Below are positions 1 to 8,478 of a stretch of DNA of 64,000 bases, piece by piece. A program made the position numbers and the translations under genes. The notes under the pieces are model-generated. The model saw only the letters and a program-made list of their open reading frames with translations. It made no database searches and was not told the origin of the DNA. The DNA lies in the NCBI RefSeq assembly GCF_900115775.1, contig NZ_FOXS01000010.1, positions 62,001-126,000 of the forward strand. The letters run 5' to 3'. Position 1 is the stretch's first letter. Every line of letters begins with the position of its first letter. This DNA is from Hymenobacter arizonensis. Its GTDB lineage: Bacteria; Bacteroidota; Bacteroidia; Cytophagales; Hymenobacteraceae.

Positions 1-1002
1 ACAACCCCGGGCAGCTTCGCCACCGGCGACTTCCACAGCCTGGGCGTGCGCCCCGACGGGACCCTCTGGAGCTGCGGGTTGAACCGATACGGCCAGCTCG
101 GCGCCGGCCCGTTGGGGGCCCAGCGCACCGTGCTCGCGCAGGTGGGCACGGCGAGCACCTGGCGCAGCGTGGCCGCGTCGGACGCCTACTCGCTGGCGCT
201 AAAGGCGGACGGCACCTTGTGGAGTTGGGGCGCCAACACGTACGGCCAACTCGGCGACGGCACGACGGCCGACCACACCGCGCCCGCGCAGGTGGGCACC
301 GCCACCACCTGGGTGGCGGTGAGTGCCGGCCGGTACTACGCCCTGGGCCTGCAGGCCGACGGCTCGCTCTGGGCGTGGGGCTCGAATGCGTACGGCCAAC
401 TCGGCACGGCCAGCGCCGTCAGCGCGCTCGTGCCCACCCCGGTCGGCCCCGGGGCCACGTGGCTGAGCATGGCCGCCGGCGACGGCCATACCCTGGCCAT
501 CCGCACCGACGGCACGCTCTGGGCCTGGGGCCGGAACACCTCCGGGCAGTTGGGCCTGGGCACAGTGGAGCTCTCTCGCCCCCCCGCGCAGGTCAGCCCG
601 GGAACCACCTGGCAGCAGGTGGCCGTGGATGAAAACCACTCGGTGGCGGTGCGCCAGGACGGGACGCTCTGGAGCTGGGGCGACAACCAGTCCGGCCAAC
701 TAGGCAGGCTCGACTACGCGGCCCTGCCCACCCGCATTCCCAGCGGAGGCACCGCGCTGGCCGCGACTGCTGCCACGGCGGGCCCGGCGTGGGCGTTGTT
801 TCCCAACCCCGCCCGCGACCGGGTCCAGTTGCGGCACCTGCCCGCCGGACCGGTGCGCGTGCGCGTGATGGACGCCCAGGGCCGGCTCGTGCGCACCGCC
901 ACCGAGGCGACCGTGTCCACCCAGGGGCTGCCCCCGGGGCTTTACCTGCTGCACGCGGCCGCGGCCGGGGCGGCCCGCACCTGGCGCCTGGTGGTGGAGT
1001 AG
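1..1002 (+). CDS. RCC1-repeat protein with type IX sorting domain (5' end outside window)
   Basis: The reading frame is open to the first base, so the start lies to the left. Five RCC1-type repeats are visible, each with the pattern DGTLWSWG...YGQLG about 55 residues apart, which predicts a beta-propeller. The last 75 residues form a C-terminal sorting domain: PNPARDRVQL, then VMDAQGRLV, then LPPGLYLLHA, ending in WRLVVE. In Bacteroidota such a tail sends the protein through the type IX system to the cell surface or medium. The ligand of the propeller is unknown. No array repeat follows it closely, so it may lie at or just outside the array edge. Confidence 0.9.
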   Translation, partial: TTPGSFATGDFHSLGVRPDGTLWSCGLNRYGQLGAGPLGAQRTVLAQVGTASTWRSVAASDAYSLALKADGTLWSWGANTYGQLGDGTTADHTAPAQVGTATTWVAVSAGRYYALGLQADGSLWAWGSNAYGQLGTASAVSALVPTPVGPGATWLSMAAGDGHTLAIRTDGTLWAWGRNTSGQLGLGTVELSRPPAQVSPGTTWQQVAVDENHSVAVRQDGTLWSWGDNQSGQLGRLDYAALPTRIPSGGTALAATAATAGPAWALFPNPARDRVQLRHLPAGPVRVRVMDAQGRLVRTATEATVSTQGLPPGLYLLHAAAAGAARTWRLVVE

Positions 1003-1181
1003 CCCCCGTACCGGGCCGGGGCCATCAAGGGCAAAATGGGGGACTGCCACGCCGCTCGGGGGGGGGCGCCGCCGCCCACCGACCCACCCGGCGGCAGCAC
1101 CCGGGGTAGCTGATTGAACCCTTTTTCGGTACGGCATGATTTGCTTAGCTGATTTACGCCACGCGTCCCCGGCACTTAATT

Positions 1182-1538
1182 ATGAAGGTTAAGGCAGTCC
1201 CTCCGCCTTCCCTTCCTTGGCTCCTGGGCGTGCTCGGGGCCACCCTGGGCCTGTGCGGCGCGGTCGGCCTGCAGGGGATGAGCCTCAACTGGGACTGGTT
1301 GATGGACCACTTCCACACGCCGGTGCAACTCCTGCTCTTCCATACGGCCGTGCCGCTGCTGCTGCAAGGGGGCGTCTACTTCCGCTTCACGCGGGCGATC
1401 CCGCACGCGCCGTCGTGGCGCTACCGCCTGTTGCGCGGGGCCATGGGGGTGGGCCACTTGCTGGCGTTGGGGCTGGCGCTGGCCTTTCTGGTTATCATCG
1501 CCAGTTCCCTGTCGCCAAAACCGTTGTGGGGGGCCTAA
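1182..1538 (+). CDS. small membrane protein, unknown function
   Basis: A 118-residue protein with three predicted membrane spans, near residues 12-34, 45-67 and 88-112, the last ending in a short polar tail. It starts at an ATG and stands alone, with no co-oriented neighbour within 500 bp. I do not recognise the family. A run of nine C bases lies downstream near 1609. Confidence 0.6.
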   Translation: MKVKAVPPPSLPWLLGVLGATLGLCGAVGLQGMSLNWDWLMDHFHTPVQLLLFHTAVPLLLQGGVYFRFTRAIPHAPSWRYRLLRGAMGVGHLLALGLALAFLVIIASSLSPKPLWGA

Positions 1539-1647
1539 GGCCCTGCCGGGCCGCCCCGCTTGCCCGGGCGGGAAGCGCGAAGAGTGCCTCGTCCCGTTCG
1601 GCTCGTAGCCCCCCCCCATTCGAGCCGGAAGTTTGCCGACGAGGAAC

Positions 1648-2181
1648 TTAGCCCACGTAACAAACGCAGTAGTGGCCGCCGGCACTGGCCTGCGCCAGAA
1701 ACTGTTGCAGGTAGTGAAATTCTTCTACCAAGGCGTGCTCGTTGAAGCCGTTGTTGGCGTCCGCTTCCCGGTTCCATATTTCCGGGTAAATGCCTTCGCG
1801 GTTTAACTCGTCGGGGTCGAACGCGTGCCGGACGTCCGGGTCGGTGATGGTCGCTACGTGCGTCGCGAGGGCCTGCACCGTGGCGGGGTCGTGGTAGTAC
1901 ACCGCGGTCCCGTCCAGTGGCGCGTCCGGCGGCAAGTTATCCCAGTCCAGGTGGGCGTAGTCGAGCTCCTCCCCCACGAACAGCAGGGGGTAGAACAGGC
2001 GGGACAGCAAGTCGGCGGCGGCGGGTTTTGCCTTGCAGAGCACAAATTGCAACCCCTCAAAGGTCTTATCAAAGCTGGCGGACGCCACGGCGACCCGGTA
2101 GTACTTAAACGACGCCGGGTCGGCAGCCAGCTGGTCAAACGTGCGCTTATCCAAGCTATGCAATACCGCAGACAGTCCCAT
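1648..2181 (-). CDS. DUF1877 (YfbM-like) family protein, copy 1
   Basis: A 177-residue soluble protein resembling the DUF1877/YfbM family: it opens MGLSAVLHSLD, has a central FEGLQFVL segment and LSRLFYPLL, then LNREGIYPEIWNRE and a C-terminal YVG. Family function is unknown; members are often found near polymorphic toxin loci, so an immunity role is possible but is inference. A near-identical gene lies at 57862-58395, and the similarity runs upstream of the start codon as far as the array repeat at 2288. The pair therefore looks like one duplicated cassette whose gene faces away from the repeat. Confidence 0.75.
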   Translation of the reverse strand: MGLSAVLHSLDKRTFDQLAADPASFKYYRVAVASASFDKTFEGLQFVLCKAKPAAADLLSRLFYPLLFVGEELDYAHLDWDNLPPDAPLDGTAVYYHDPATVQALATHVATITDPDVRHAFDPDELNREGIYPEIWNREADANNGFNEHALVEEFHYLQQFLAQASAGGHYCVCYVG

Positions 2182-2287
2182 GAGCGATTACAGGGTTAAT
2201 AAGTTCTGCACAAACTTACTGCTGCTGCCGGCTCATGACTACTTAAGCGATTGTTGAGGGGCTTAACCAATTGTTTTACCTATTAGA

Positions 2288-2306
2288 AACCACCGTTTGC
2301 TTGAAC
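2288..2306 (+). repeat. array repeat, distal box
   Basis: ACCACCGTTTGCTTGAAC. It closes the unit carrying the minus-strand DUF1877 gene; the same box closes the second copy at 58503. Confidence 0.75.
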
Positions 2307-2433
2307 GAGTCATTGGAGCACCGATTCGCCCTCCCCGGCACCCTTAGGTGGCACACATAGTAAAGAACGGGTACCTTAGCCCTTGCGCTTATGAACTGGC
2401 CGCCGAAGCGCACGTTCTGCAATCTCTCACCCT

Positions 2434-3006
2434 ATGCGGCATATTCACGCCGGCCTCCTGGCCTCCGCCTGGCTGCTTTTAGCCAGCTGTTCACCGCCTC
2501 CGGAAGAATGCTTGCCGGCGGACCAATCCCCGGAGCACACCGTTAAGAGCTTCCTGTTGCGCTTCAAAGGCTACCATCAGCGACACCCTTCTTTCGCCTG
2601 GACGACGGGCGGGTACCCGGACCCGAATCCGAACAGCTACTACGTCCTCAACGAAGCGACCGTGGCGGCCTACATCGACAGTGTCGCCGCCTGCGGGGCG
2701 GTGTCGGCCACGTACCTGAACGGACTAAAACGGCACTTCCGCCAAATTGGGGAAGAACTGGCCCGGACCAAGCAGCGCGAGGACGCCATCCTCAGCCAGG
2801 GCTACGACCCCGTCATTTTTGACCAAGACCTGTACGACTACTACGACACGGTCGATACGGCGCGGGTGGTGCTGAAGCATTCCACGCCGCAACGAAGAAG
2901 GTACTTGGTGCACACCGGCGTACCCCTTTTGGTTACGGTGGTCGCGGCGCCAACAGGGTGGCAAATTGATTCCATTCGGTCTGTTCGACTGGAAGAAGTA
3001 GAATAG
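2434..3006 (+). CDS. predicted lipoprotein, unknown function
   Basis: A 190-residue protein with a lipoprotein signal: hydrophobic residues 7-16 followed by a LASC lipobox with Cys19. The mature part is hydrophilic, with a tyrosine- and aspartate-rich stretch (DLYDYYDTVD) near residue 130 and a C-terminal beta-like segment. No family recognised. It is the only gene between the repeats at 2288 and 3052. Confidence 0.65.
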   Translation: MRHIHAGLLASAWLLLASCSPPPEECLPADQSPEHTVKSFLLRFKGYHQRHPSFAWTTGGYPDPNPNSYYVLNEATVAAYIDSVAACGAVSATYLNGLKRHFRQIGEELARTKQREDAILSQGYDPVIFDQDLYDYYDTVDTARVVLKHSTPQRRRYLVHTGVPLLVTVVAAPTGWQIDSIRSVRLEEVE

Positions 3007-3051
3007 CTGCGTGTTGCTCGGAAAAAGAGGGGAACGGCTGCTAGAATTAAG

Positions 3052-3104
3052 TAACGCTCGTTTTACTGAATGGCTGCGTTTACCTTCGGACCGTTAGGTC
3101 GAAC
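3052..3104 (+). repeat. array repeat, long form
   Basis: Starts TAACGCTCG, central GCGTTTACCTTCGG, ends CCGTTAGGTCGAAC. Proximal and distal boxes are both present. The sequence just after it (ACTTTTGCGTT) recurs after the repeats at 23896 and 26494, upstream of related genes. Confidence 0.9.
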
Positions 3105-3156
3105 TTTTGCGTTATTTAGTTTCTCCTCTTGGCCAGTGCTTAACCCGTTCCTCCCG

Positions 3157-3927
3157 ATGAACCGGAACTATGCGTGTTGCGCGGGCCTGTTACTCCTCCT
3201 GGTAGGAAGCAGCGCCCGGGCCCAGACACTGCCCAAAAAGCCCGTGGACCAGCCCTTGGTCGTCCGGTCTTCCGCTCCCGGGCCGAAGCCTGCCCCCTGC
3301 CCCCCCGCGCGGCTGCGCCGGCGCCCCCCGCAGCTCCTGCCCGCCGTCGCCACCGGCAGCAAATCCCGGGATGCGCGGGTGCACGCGCAACTGGAAGCGG
3401 AACTTGCGGCGGTCGAAGGGGAGACGCACGAATGCACCGTGCGCTTTTTCGGCCAAGGGCTGCTCAGCCTGTGCCTGGTCGGGGAAACGGCCGGCATTCC
3501 CCTCCACCGCGAGGTGCGCGTGTGCACCCTGGACCTGTGCACGGCCCAGCCGCTGCTGATGGCGGAGGAGTTGGACCCGCGCCGACGGACCGCGTTTCAG
3601 GCGGAGGCCACCCGCCGGCTGCACCACCTGTTGGAGACGTTCATCCAGGAGCAGGGGGACCTGGACGAAGCGGAGAGCGCCGACTTGCGCGCGCAACCGT
3701 TTGAGCTCGACTCAGAGCAGTTGGAGTTGGCCCAGGGGCAAGCGGTCTTTCCGACCCGAATCCGCACGCAGTCCCGTTTTGTCAACCAGTTCTTCGCCGG
3801 CGGGGTTGGCCCCGCGTTCAGCTTTGCCGAACTCCAACCCTACCTGCGACCGGAGAGCCCGTTGCGGCGCCTTGTCCAGCCGCCAGCAAGGCCCACACCC
3901 GGTCGCCCACCCCGGACCGGGAACTGA
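3157..3927 (+). CDS. secreted protein sharing the MNRNYA signal-peptide module
   Basis: A 256-residue protein. The ATG at 3157 is chosen because it opens a Sec signal peptide (MNRNYACCAGLLLL, cleavage after ARAQ near residue 22). The leader DNA and signal peptide are close copies of those at 23972 and 26596, but the rest is unrelated: it lacks their TonB-C-like domain. The body holds a helical stretch with QAEATRRLHHLLETF and a C-terminal FSFAELQPYLRPESPL. That end recalls DUF3298-type domains, weakly. A proline/arginine-rich tail follows. It may reflect exchange of bodies behind a common export module. Confidence 0.65.
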   Translation: MNRNYACCAGLLLLLVGSSARAQTLPKKPVDQPLVVRSSAPGPKPAPCPPARLRRRPPQLLPAVATGSKSRDARVHAQLEAELAAVEGETHECTVRFFGQGLLSLCLVGETAGIPLHREVRVCTLDLCTAQPLLMAEELDPRRRTAFQAEATRRLHHLLETFIQEQGDLDEAESADLRAQPFELDSEQLELAQGQAVFPTRIRTQSRFVNQFFAGGVGPAFSFAELQPYLRPESPLRRLVQPPARPTPGRPPRTGN

Positions 3928-3975
3928 TGAGCGCCAGCGCCGGCTAAATCAGGCGAGTCGTTGGTCAATGTGCAG

Positions 3976-4025
3976 GCTCCTTCAACTGAACGGCGAGAGT
4001 TTACGGCACTAACGTTAATGTGAAC
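3976..4025 (+). repeat. array repeat, long form
   Basis: GCTCCTTCAACTGAACGG, then GAGTTTACGGCACTAACG and TTAATGTGAAC. The two TGAAC cores are 34 nt apart, as in other long copies. Confidence 0.85.
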
Positions 4026-4069
4026 GAAGCACGCGCCAGGTTTTCGTCTCCAGCGGGTATCTTGCCTCC

Positions 4070-4618
4070 GTGAACTTCCTTGCGAAATCCCGTCGCCGAG
4101 CGGACCGGTGGTGGACCGGACGGGTACTGCGCACACCGGGGCTATACTGGGTCGAAGCCGCTGCGCGCCGCGTGGCCGGACCGCGGGCTGTATGGGACGG
4201 GTGGGACGTGCGCCCCTGGCCCGCCACGGCGCTTTGGCTGGCGCTGACGGCCGGCTTAAGTGCGCTGTGCGCGGGGTGGTTCTTCCTGTTCCCCGACTTG
4301 CCGCTGGAGCACCAGACACCCGGGCGAAACGCCCTGTGGCGTGTGCTCGCCCGGGGGCTGAACCACGCCGACAACCCCTACGCGGCGGCGCACGAACTCG
4401 ACGGCTGGCGGTTGGCCGTCTCGGCGGGCTACAACGCGGTGGTCGGCGGGTGCTATACCCGCCGGCTGCGGCAGTCCCCCACCAGCTTTCGCGAAACCCT
4501 GCGGGTCGCCATGCTCATCGGGCATTTGGTCTTTTTCCACGCGTGGCCCTTTTTCTTCTTGCTCTACCTGATGGGCCCCAAAGACCCCACCGACGCGGGC
4601 TTGTTCGACGATTTTTAA
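4070..4618 (+). CDS. predicted membrane protein, unknown function
   Basis: A 182-residue reading frame beginning with GTG at 4070, shortly after a repeat; no early ATG exists in frame. A basic N-terminus (KSRRRADRWW) is followed by spans near residues 53-75 and 143-163, with a soluble middle containing LARGLNHADNPYAAAHELD. The stop codon TAA begins the next, degenerate repeat. Family not recognised. Confidence 0.55.
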   Translation: MNFLAKSRRRADRWWTGRVLRTPGLYWVEAAARRVAGPRAVWDGWDVRPWPATALWLALTAGLSALCAGWFFLFPDLPLEHQTPGRNALWRVLARGLNHADNPYAAAHELDGWRLAVSAGYNAVVGGCYTRRLRQSPTSFRETLRVAMLIGHLVFFHAWPFFFLLYLMGPKDPTDAGLFDDF

Positions 4619-4636
4619 CCGCCCGTTGTGGTGAAC
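4616..4636 (+). repeat. degenerate array repeat overlapping a stop codon
   Basis: TAACCGCCCGTTGTGGTGAAC, a single box. Its TAA is the stop codon of the gene at 4070. Confidence 0.5.
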
Positions 4637-4688
4637 TGCTTAGTTGGTGGCACATTTTGATTACGATCAGCCTGCGACAACCAAGACC

Positions 4689-5354
4689 ATGGAAAACGCC
4701 TTGCAGTTAGCAAAAGAACTCAGCGCAAAAGAAAACAAACGCCTGCTGGCTACGCTTCACGCGCCTTTTCGCCCGGATGTAATGGCTGAATATTTTGTGC
4801 ATGCGTACGACTTGCCCGATGGGCGGGTCTTGGTGGATTGGCAATCGCACGGGCACCTGTTTTTGAGCGTGGAGCACCTGCGGGAAGTCTACGGGCCGCG
4901 GGAAAGCCGCGCGGAGGCCACGCACCTTTTTGCGGGCATTTGCACCTTTTCGCCGGATTTTCCGGCCCAGGCGCCCGCGGCTGCCGCGCGCCTGCTGCAG
5001 CAACTCGGCCTGCCCGACCGGAGCTTGGACCCGCCGGTTCTGCGGGAAGTGGACCGGGCCTTGAACCGGCGGCCGCGGGCGGTTTCGCTCGCCCCGGACG
5101 AGTTGTTTTGGGGACTGGTGGCGCTCGTGGGGGAAGTCCTGCGGGCCGCCTTGCCCGGCGCCTGCTGGCAGATGCGGCCCGCGCGTGGGTTCGACCTGCT
5201 CGAGCCGGTGCTCCAGCGGGCTCCTTTTCGCACGCTCGACCCGGGCTTGTTGGTCTACAAAGAACTGTACGAGTACGCGCTCGAGCCCCGCGGGCGCGTT
5301 TGCTTGCACGACCACGTCAAAGTTGAAATTGCCACGGCGGGTCTCCCTGGCTAA
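4689..5354 (+). CDS. cytosolic hypothetical protein
   Basis: A 221-residue protein without signal or membrane segments. The ATG at 4689 is preferred over an upstream GTG/TTG. It contains PDVMAEYFVHAYDLPDGRV and a leucine-rich centre, and ends in a short beta-like segment. No recognisable family. It lies alone between two repeats. Confidence 0.55.
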   Translation: MENALQLAKELSAKENKRLLATLHAPFRPDVMAEYFVHAYDLPDGRVLVDWQSHGHLFLSVEHLREVYGPRESRAEATHLFAGICTFSPDFPAQAPAAAARLLQQLGLPDRSLDPPVLREVDRALNRRPRAVSLAPDELFWGLVALVGEVLRAALPGACWQMRPARGFDLLEPVLQRAPFRTLDPGLLVYKELYEYALEPRGRVCLHDHVKVEIATAGLPG

Positions 5355-5395
5355 CAAAGCACCCCGGGTCCGCAATGGAGAACAATACGCTCTAA

Positions 5396-5419
5396 GCGAT
5401 TTCGACCGTTTAATTGAAC
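5396..5419 (+). repeat. array repeat, distal box
   Basis: GCGATTTCGACCGTTTAATTGAAC. The GCGATT(T/C)CGACC start recurs at 15187, 23896, 42105 and 55496. Confidence 0.85.
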
Positions 5420-5440
5420 ACGCTGCTCACGTGATGACTT

Positions 5441-5475
5441 CCCCGTTTGGCTTCGCCTTCTATGTTTTGCTAAAC
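5441..5475 (+). repeat. possible degenerate array repeat
   Basis: CCCGTTTGGCTTCGCC followed by TATGTTTTGCTAAAC. Order and end fit the short form, but the central CGACC is lost. Confidence 0.4.
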
Positions 5476-5599
5476 TTTGCTGCCCTGGCCCAGTCAGGGG
5501 GGCGAAGGCGCGGGATGGTTTGCGTTGATGACCGACTTTTGGTCCGTACTTGCCGCTCCCATTTCCAGGCTTCCGCCCTCGACTAACCCACCCCGAACG

Positions 5600-6715
5600 A
5601 TGAGACGAGTACTGCGTGTGCTGTGGGCGCTCCTGGCCTGGGCCTGGCTAGTGTGCGCCGTGCTGACGGTGCTCGAGCTGAAGGACGTCGTCCAGTTCGC
5701 GACCCCGCAAGTGGGGCGGGTGGTGCGCGCGGCCACCTGGCTGTTGGTTTTTCCCGCCAGCGGCTATTTTGGCTGGAGTCGCTGGCTCGGCGGCAGCCTG
5801 TGGGCGGGCCTGGCGGGCGCGGTGGCCGTGGGCGGGGTCACGTTTTTCATGGGCGGCATCCTGTTGATCACGGGGCTGGTTCGTTTTTTTGGCGGCGGCT
5901 CCGCGTGGCACACCACCCATGTCCACACCCGGCGGGGCGGGGTGTTTTACGTCCAGCAAGCGACCCGCGACCAGGCGGTGCGCGACGTCGTGCTGCTGCC
6001 CCTCACGCCGTGGCTGAACGTGCCGTTGCCGCCCGCCTGGTTTGCGGTGCAGCGCTGGGCGCCGGTGCACAAAGCCTTCGCCTACTTCGGGCCGGACTCG
6101 ACGCAGCAAGCCCGGGAGGACCAGCGCGCGGACCGCTTCCGGTACTGCACCCGGCAAAACGCCCGGTTCGACAGCCTGGACCGCCAGGGCTTGCTGCCCC
6201 CGCAGGTCTTGCCGGCGGCCACCCAGCAAGGAGCGGGCACGTTCGGCTGCCGGCTGGGCCCTCGGGTGTGGAGCGTCCCCCTGCGGCCCGCGCCCGAACC
6301 GATTGACTGCTCAACCACATGGAGCGGCGCGTGGACCGGCCGGGACGACTCGACGCACTTCTACCTGAACGCGACCCGCATCTACGAGCACCTGCAACTG
6401 GTGCTGCCCTACCCGTTGCCGCGGGCCCCGGGCACCTACCCGGCCACCCTCTACGTCATGTGGCCCTGGCAATCGCGCGGCCCGCAGCACCCGACGTGGC
6501 GCTCGGCGCCCCGCTCGGTCCGGGTCACCCTCACGCGCCTTGACACCGTGGCGCACGTGATTGCGGGCACGTTTACGGGCACGCTGTACTGGCTGGCCCC
6601 CGACGAGGAAAAGCCGGGCCAACCGGTGCCCTACCGCCGCAGGCACCGCGTACCGGTCCGCCAGGGCCGCTTCGACCTGCGGTACACCCCCGGCATCGGT
6701 CATTTCCGGCCGTAG
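5600..6715 (+). CDS. membrane-anchored protein with extracytoplasmic domain
   Basis: A 371-residue protein. The ATG at 5600 is chosen because it places the hydrophobic segment at residues 3-25 at the N-terminus. Further spans are predicted near 42-60 and 64-97. A large soluble region follows from residue 100. The C-terminal part (VTLTRLDTVAHVIAGTFTG ... GRFDLRY) resembles the end of the lipoprotein at 62173 (FTRLDTVARIVAGTFEFE ... GRFDLR), a DUF6252-like signature. It may therefore be a DUF6252-like domain carried by a membrane anchor. Confidence 0.6.
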   Translation: MRRVLRVLWALLAWAWLVCAVLTVLELKDVVQFATPQVGRVVRAATWLLVFPASGYFGWSRWLGGSLWAGLAGAVAVGGVTFFMGGILLITGLVRFFGGGSAWHTTHVHTRRGGVFYVQQATRDQAVRDVVLLPLTPWLNVPLPPAWFAVQRWAPVHKAFAYFGPDSTQQAREDQRADRFRYCTRQNARFDSLDRQGLLPPQVLPAATQQGAGTFGCRLGPRVWSVPLRPAPEPIDCSTTWSGAWTGRDDSTHFYLNATRIYEHLQLVLPYPLPRAPGTYPATLYVMWPWQSRGPQHPTWRSAPRSVRVTLTRLDTVAHVIAGTFTGTLYWLAPDEEKPGQPVPYRRRHRVPVRQGRFDLRYTPGIGHFRP

Positions 6716-6760
6716 CGCCGTTTTCTAGCGGCACGTCTCGCCGGGGAAACGCCCCTCCCT

Positions 6761-6779
6761 CGCTTTTCGGACCGTTAAT
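6761..6779 (+). repeat. array repeat, split by the IS110 element (left part)
   Basis: CGCTTTTCGGACCGTTAAT. The missing right end (GTAAAC) is at 8010-8015 on the far side of the element. Joined at the shared AT they make GGACCGTTAATGTAAAC, the same length as an intact distal box. Confidence 0.7.
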
Positions 6780-6789
6780 CCTATGTTTA

Positions 6790-6990
6790 CCTCTGCCTCG
6801 TAGCTGAGGTTGCTGCAAAGGAAAAGGGAGGAGTAAGATTCCACCGTTTTCGGGGCGTTTGAGCTCGTTTTACATGACCATCCCCTCCCTTTTCCAGGGC
6901 TACTTTGAACAGTTCCATGAGGCCTGAGAGCCTGTATTAGGATAGCAAAAGATTCCCTGGAAGTCCTTTTCAATCATTTCGACCACTTCC
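6790..6990 (+). ncRNA. putative IS110 bridge RNA
   Basis: A perfect 12-bp stem (GGAAAAGGGAGG at 6820-6831 with CCTCCCTTTTCC at 6884-6895) encloses a loop holding ACCGTT (6843-6848) and TTTACAT (6869-6875). The first equals the left half of the target repeat; the second is complementary to its right half ATGTAAA. Downstream, ACAGTTC (6909-6915) equals the right end of the element (8001-8007), and TAGGAT (6938-6943) is complementary to its left end ATCCTA (6778-6783). This is the target-loop then donor-loop order of known IS110 bridge RNAs. Exact RNA ends are unknown. Confidence 0.6.
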
Positions 6991-7002
6991 ACCTGATTCG
7001 CG

Positions 7003-7992
7003 ATGGATTCCCACCCCCCTTTCCCCATTGTCGGCATCGACGTGAGCAAAGCCACGCGGGCCGTCTGTTACCAGGTACAGGAGCAGGTCAAGCACCTGGA
7101 AGTCCGCAACGACAAAGGCGGCTTTCAGCAACTGGTGCAGGCCTGCGGAGCGCACTGCCGGTTTGTGATGGAAGCCACGGGCACCTACAACCTGGCCTTG
7201 GCCTATTACCTGCACGAGCAGGGCGGGCAGGTGGCCGTGCTGAATCCATTGGTCATCAAACGCTTCATTCAGATGCATTTGAGCAAAGGCAAGAGTGACC
7301 GCAAAGACGCGCAGTGGTTGTTGCGCTACGGCCAGCAGCAACCCTTGAAGGTCTGGCAACCGGACGAAACGGTGCTGGTTGAGTGTCGGCAGCTCGAACA
7401 GTCGACCGAACAGTTGCTCAAGCAAAAGCGGATGGTTAGCAATGCCTTGGAAGCTTTGCAGCGCCAGCCCGTCATCAGCAAGCTGGCCTTGAAACGCCTC
7501 CAGCAGACGTTGAAGACCTTGACCACGCAAGTAGACGCGGTGGAGGCCGAACTGCTGCTGTTATTAGAACAGCGCTTTGCTTCCGAAATGACGTTGCTGT
7601 GCTCCATTCCCGGCATCGGACGCAAGACCGCCGGCATGCTGCTCCTTTTTGCTGGGGGCTTTACACGCCTGGACAATTACCGCCAACTGATTGCCATGGC
7701 CGGCTTATCGCCCCGCGAGCACACCTCCGGCACCCGCATCCGCGGCAAGGTGCGCATCACCAAGATGGGAGGAGCCTTAATCCGTGGTAAGCTTTTCAGG
7801 TGCAGCTTCTCGGCTAAGAAAACGAACGCGGCCTGTGCCGCCCTTTTCGACCGACTGGTGGCCAACGGAAAGAACAAGAAGCTGGCCCTGAATGCCGTCT
7901 GCAACAAGCTGCTCAAGCAAGCCTTTGCCATCGTCAAATCGGGCATTCCCTACCAAGCCGATTTTTGCTCAAAACTTGTCCTCACCGCTTGA
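7003..7992 (+). CDS. IS110-family transposase (DEDD recombinase)
   Basis: A 329-residue protein of normal length for the family. The N-terminal DEDD RuvC-like domain shows GIDVSKATRAVCYQ (catalytic Asp near residue 12), EATGTYNLALAYYL and KSDRKDAQWLLRYG. The C-terminal Transposase_20 domain carries IPGIGRKTAGMLLLF, GLSPREHTSG and GGALIRGKLFRCSFSA, where the conserved serine region lies. It should cut and rejoin at a 2-nt core guided by the upstream RNA. The frame is intact, so the element may be active. Confidence 0.9.
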   Translation: MDSHPPFPIVGIDVSKATRAVCYQVQEQVKHLEVRNDKGGFQQLVQACGAHCRFVMEATGTYNLALAYYLHEQGGQVAVLNPLVIKRFIQMHLSKGKSDRKDAQWLLRYGQQQPLKVWQPDETVLVECRQLEQSTEQLLKQKRMVSNALEALQRQPVISKLALKRLQQTLKTLTTQVDAVEAELLLLLEQRFASEMTLLCSIPGIGRKTAGMLLLFAGGFTRLDNYRQLIAMAGLSPREHTSGTRIRGKVRITKMGGALIRGKLFRCSFSAKKTNAACAALFDRLVANGKNKKLALNAVCNKLLKQAFAIVKSGIPYQADFCSKLVLTA

Positions 7993-8045
7993 TTTTTAAC
8001 ACAGTTCATGTAAACAAAACGTCACCGGGGAGTGAAGGGCTTGCG

Positions 8046-8333
8046 CTACCCGTTGACCATCTTGCCGTGGCCCTTCAGGGATTCGGAGATGGCGTAATAA
8101 AGCAAGCAGTAGCCGACCACCATCGTCAGGTACACGCCGCCCAACACCCGTTGTCCCCGCACCAGGTAAAAGAGGCCGAGCACGAGGTTGAGCAGGAAGC
8201 CCATCACGTTCATAACCATAAGGACCCCTACCATGGCGAGGCCATGCGATTGCGCCTCCGCGAAAAAATAAGTGATCAGTGCCACGGCCCCGTTCAGCAG
8301 AAACGGAATAAAGTACTTCATTGACACGGTCAT
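8046..8333 (-). CDS. small membrane protein, unknown function
   Basis: A 95-residue protein with three hydrophobic segments, near residues 6-25, 32-56 and 65-84; an alternative start at MKYF removes four residues. It is encoded against the direction of the flanking repeats. No family recognised. Confidence 0.6.
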   Translation of the reverse strand: MTVSMKYFIPFLLNGAVALITYFFAEAQSHGLAMVGVLMVMNVMGFLLNLVLGLFYLVRGQRVLGGVYLTMVVGYCLLYYAISESLKGHGKMVNG

Positions 8334-8385
8334 GAAACAGGGGCTGTTAAAAGGGAAATGGCCGTACTGTTTACAATACTACCCT

Positions 8386-8433
8386 GCTTTCGCTTAACGG
8401 GGCGCCGTTTACCTAGGGACCGTTTTCGTGAAT
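8386..8433 (+). repeat. array repeat, long form
   Basis: TTTCGCTTAACGG, GGCGCCGTTTACCTAGGGACC, then GTTTTCGTGAAT. TTAACGG and CCGTTTA are almost fully complementary across a four-base loop. Confidence 0.8.
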
Positions 8434-8478
8434 TGGCGTGTAGCTTTCCCAGGTCTTTTCACTTTTCTTTCTTCCACA

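Larger units (their letters stand above)
6778..8009 (+). mobile_element. IS110-family insertion sequence
   Basis: The element has no terminal inverted repeats and no target duplication beyond an AT dinucleotide at both ends (6778-6779 and 8008-8009), as expected for IS110 recombination at a 2-nt core. It holds one DEDD transposase gene with about 225 bp of non-coding DNA upstream. Removing it restores an array repeat of normal length. The ends were set from this restoration and from matches to the guide segments of the putative bridge RNA, so they are inferred rather than defined by a duplication. Confidence 0.75.

Noticed and set aside
6820..6895. 12-bp stem as a terminator or attenuator
   Set aside because: The arms are 52 bases apart with no T-run after them, and the loop and following sequence match the IS110 guide logic better.
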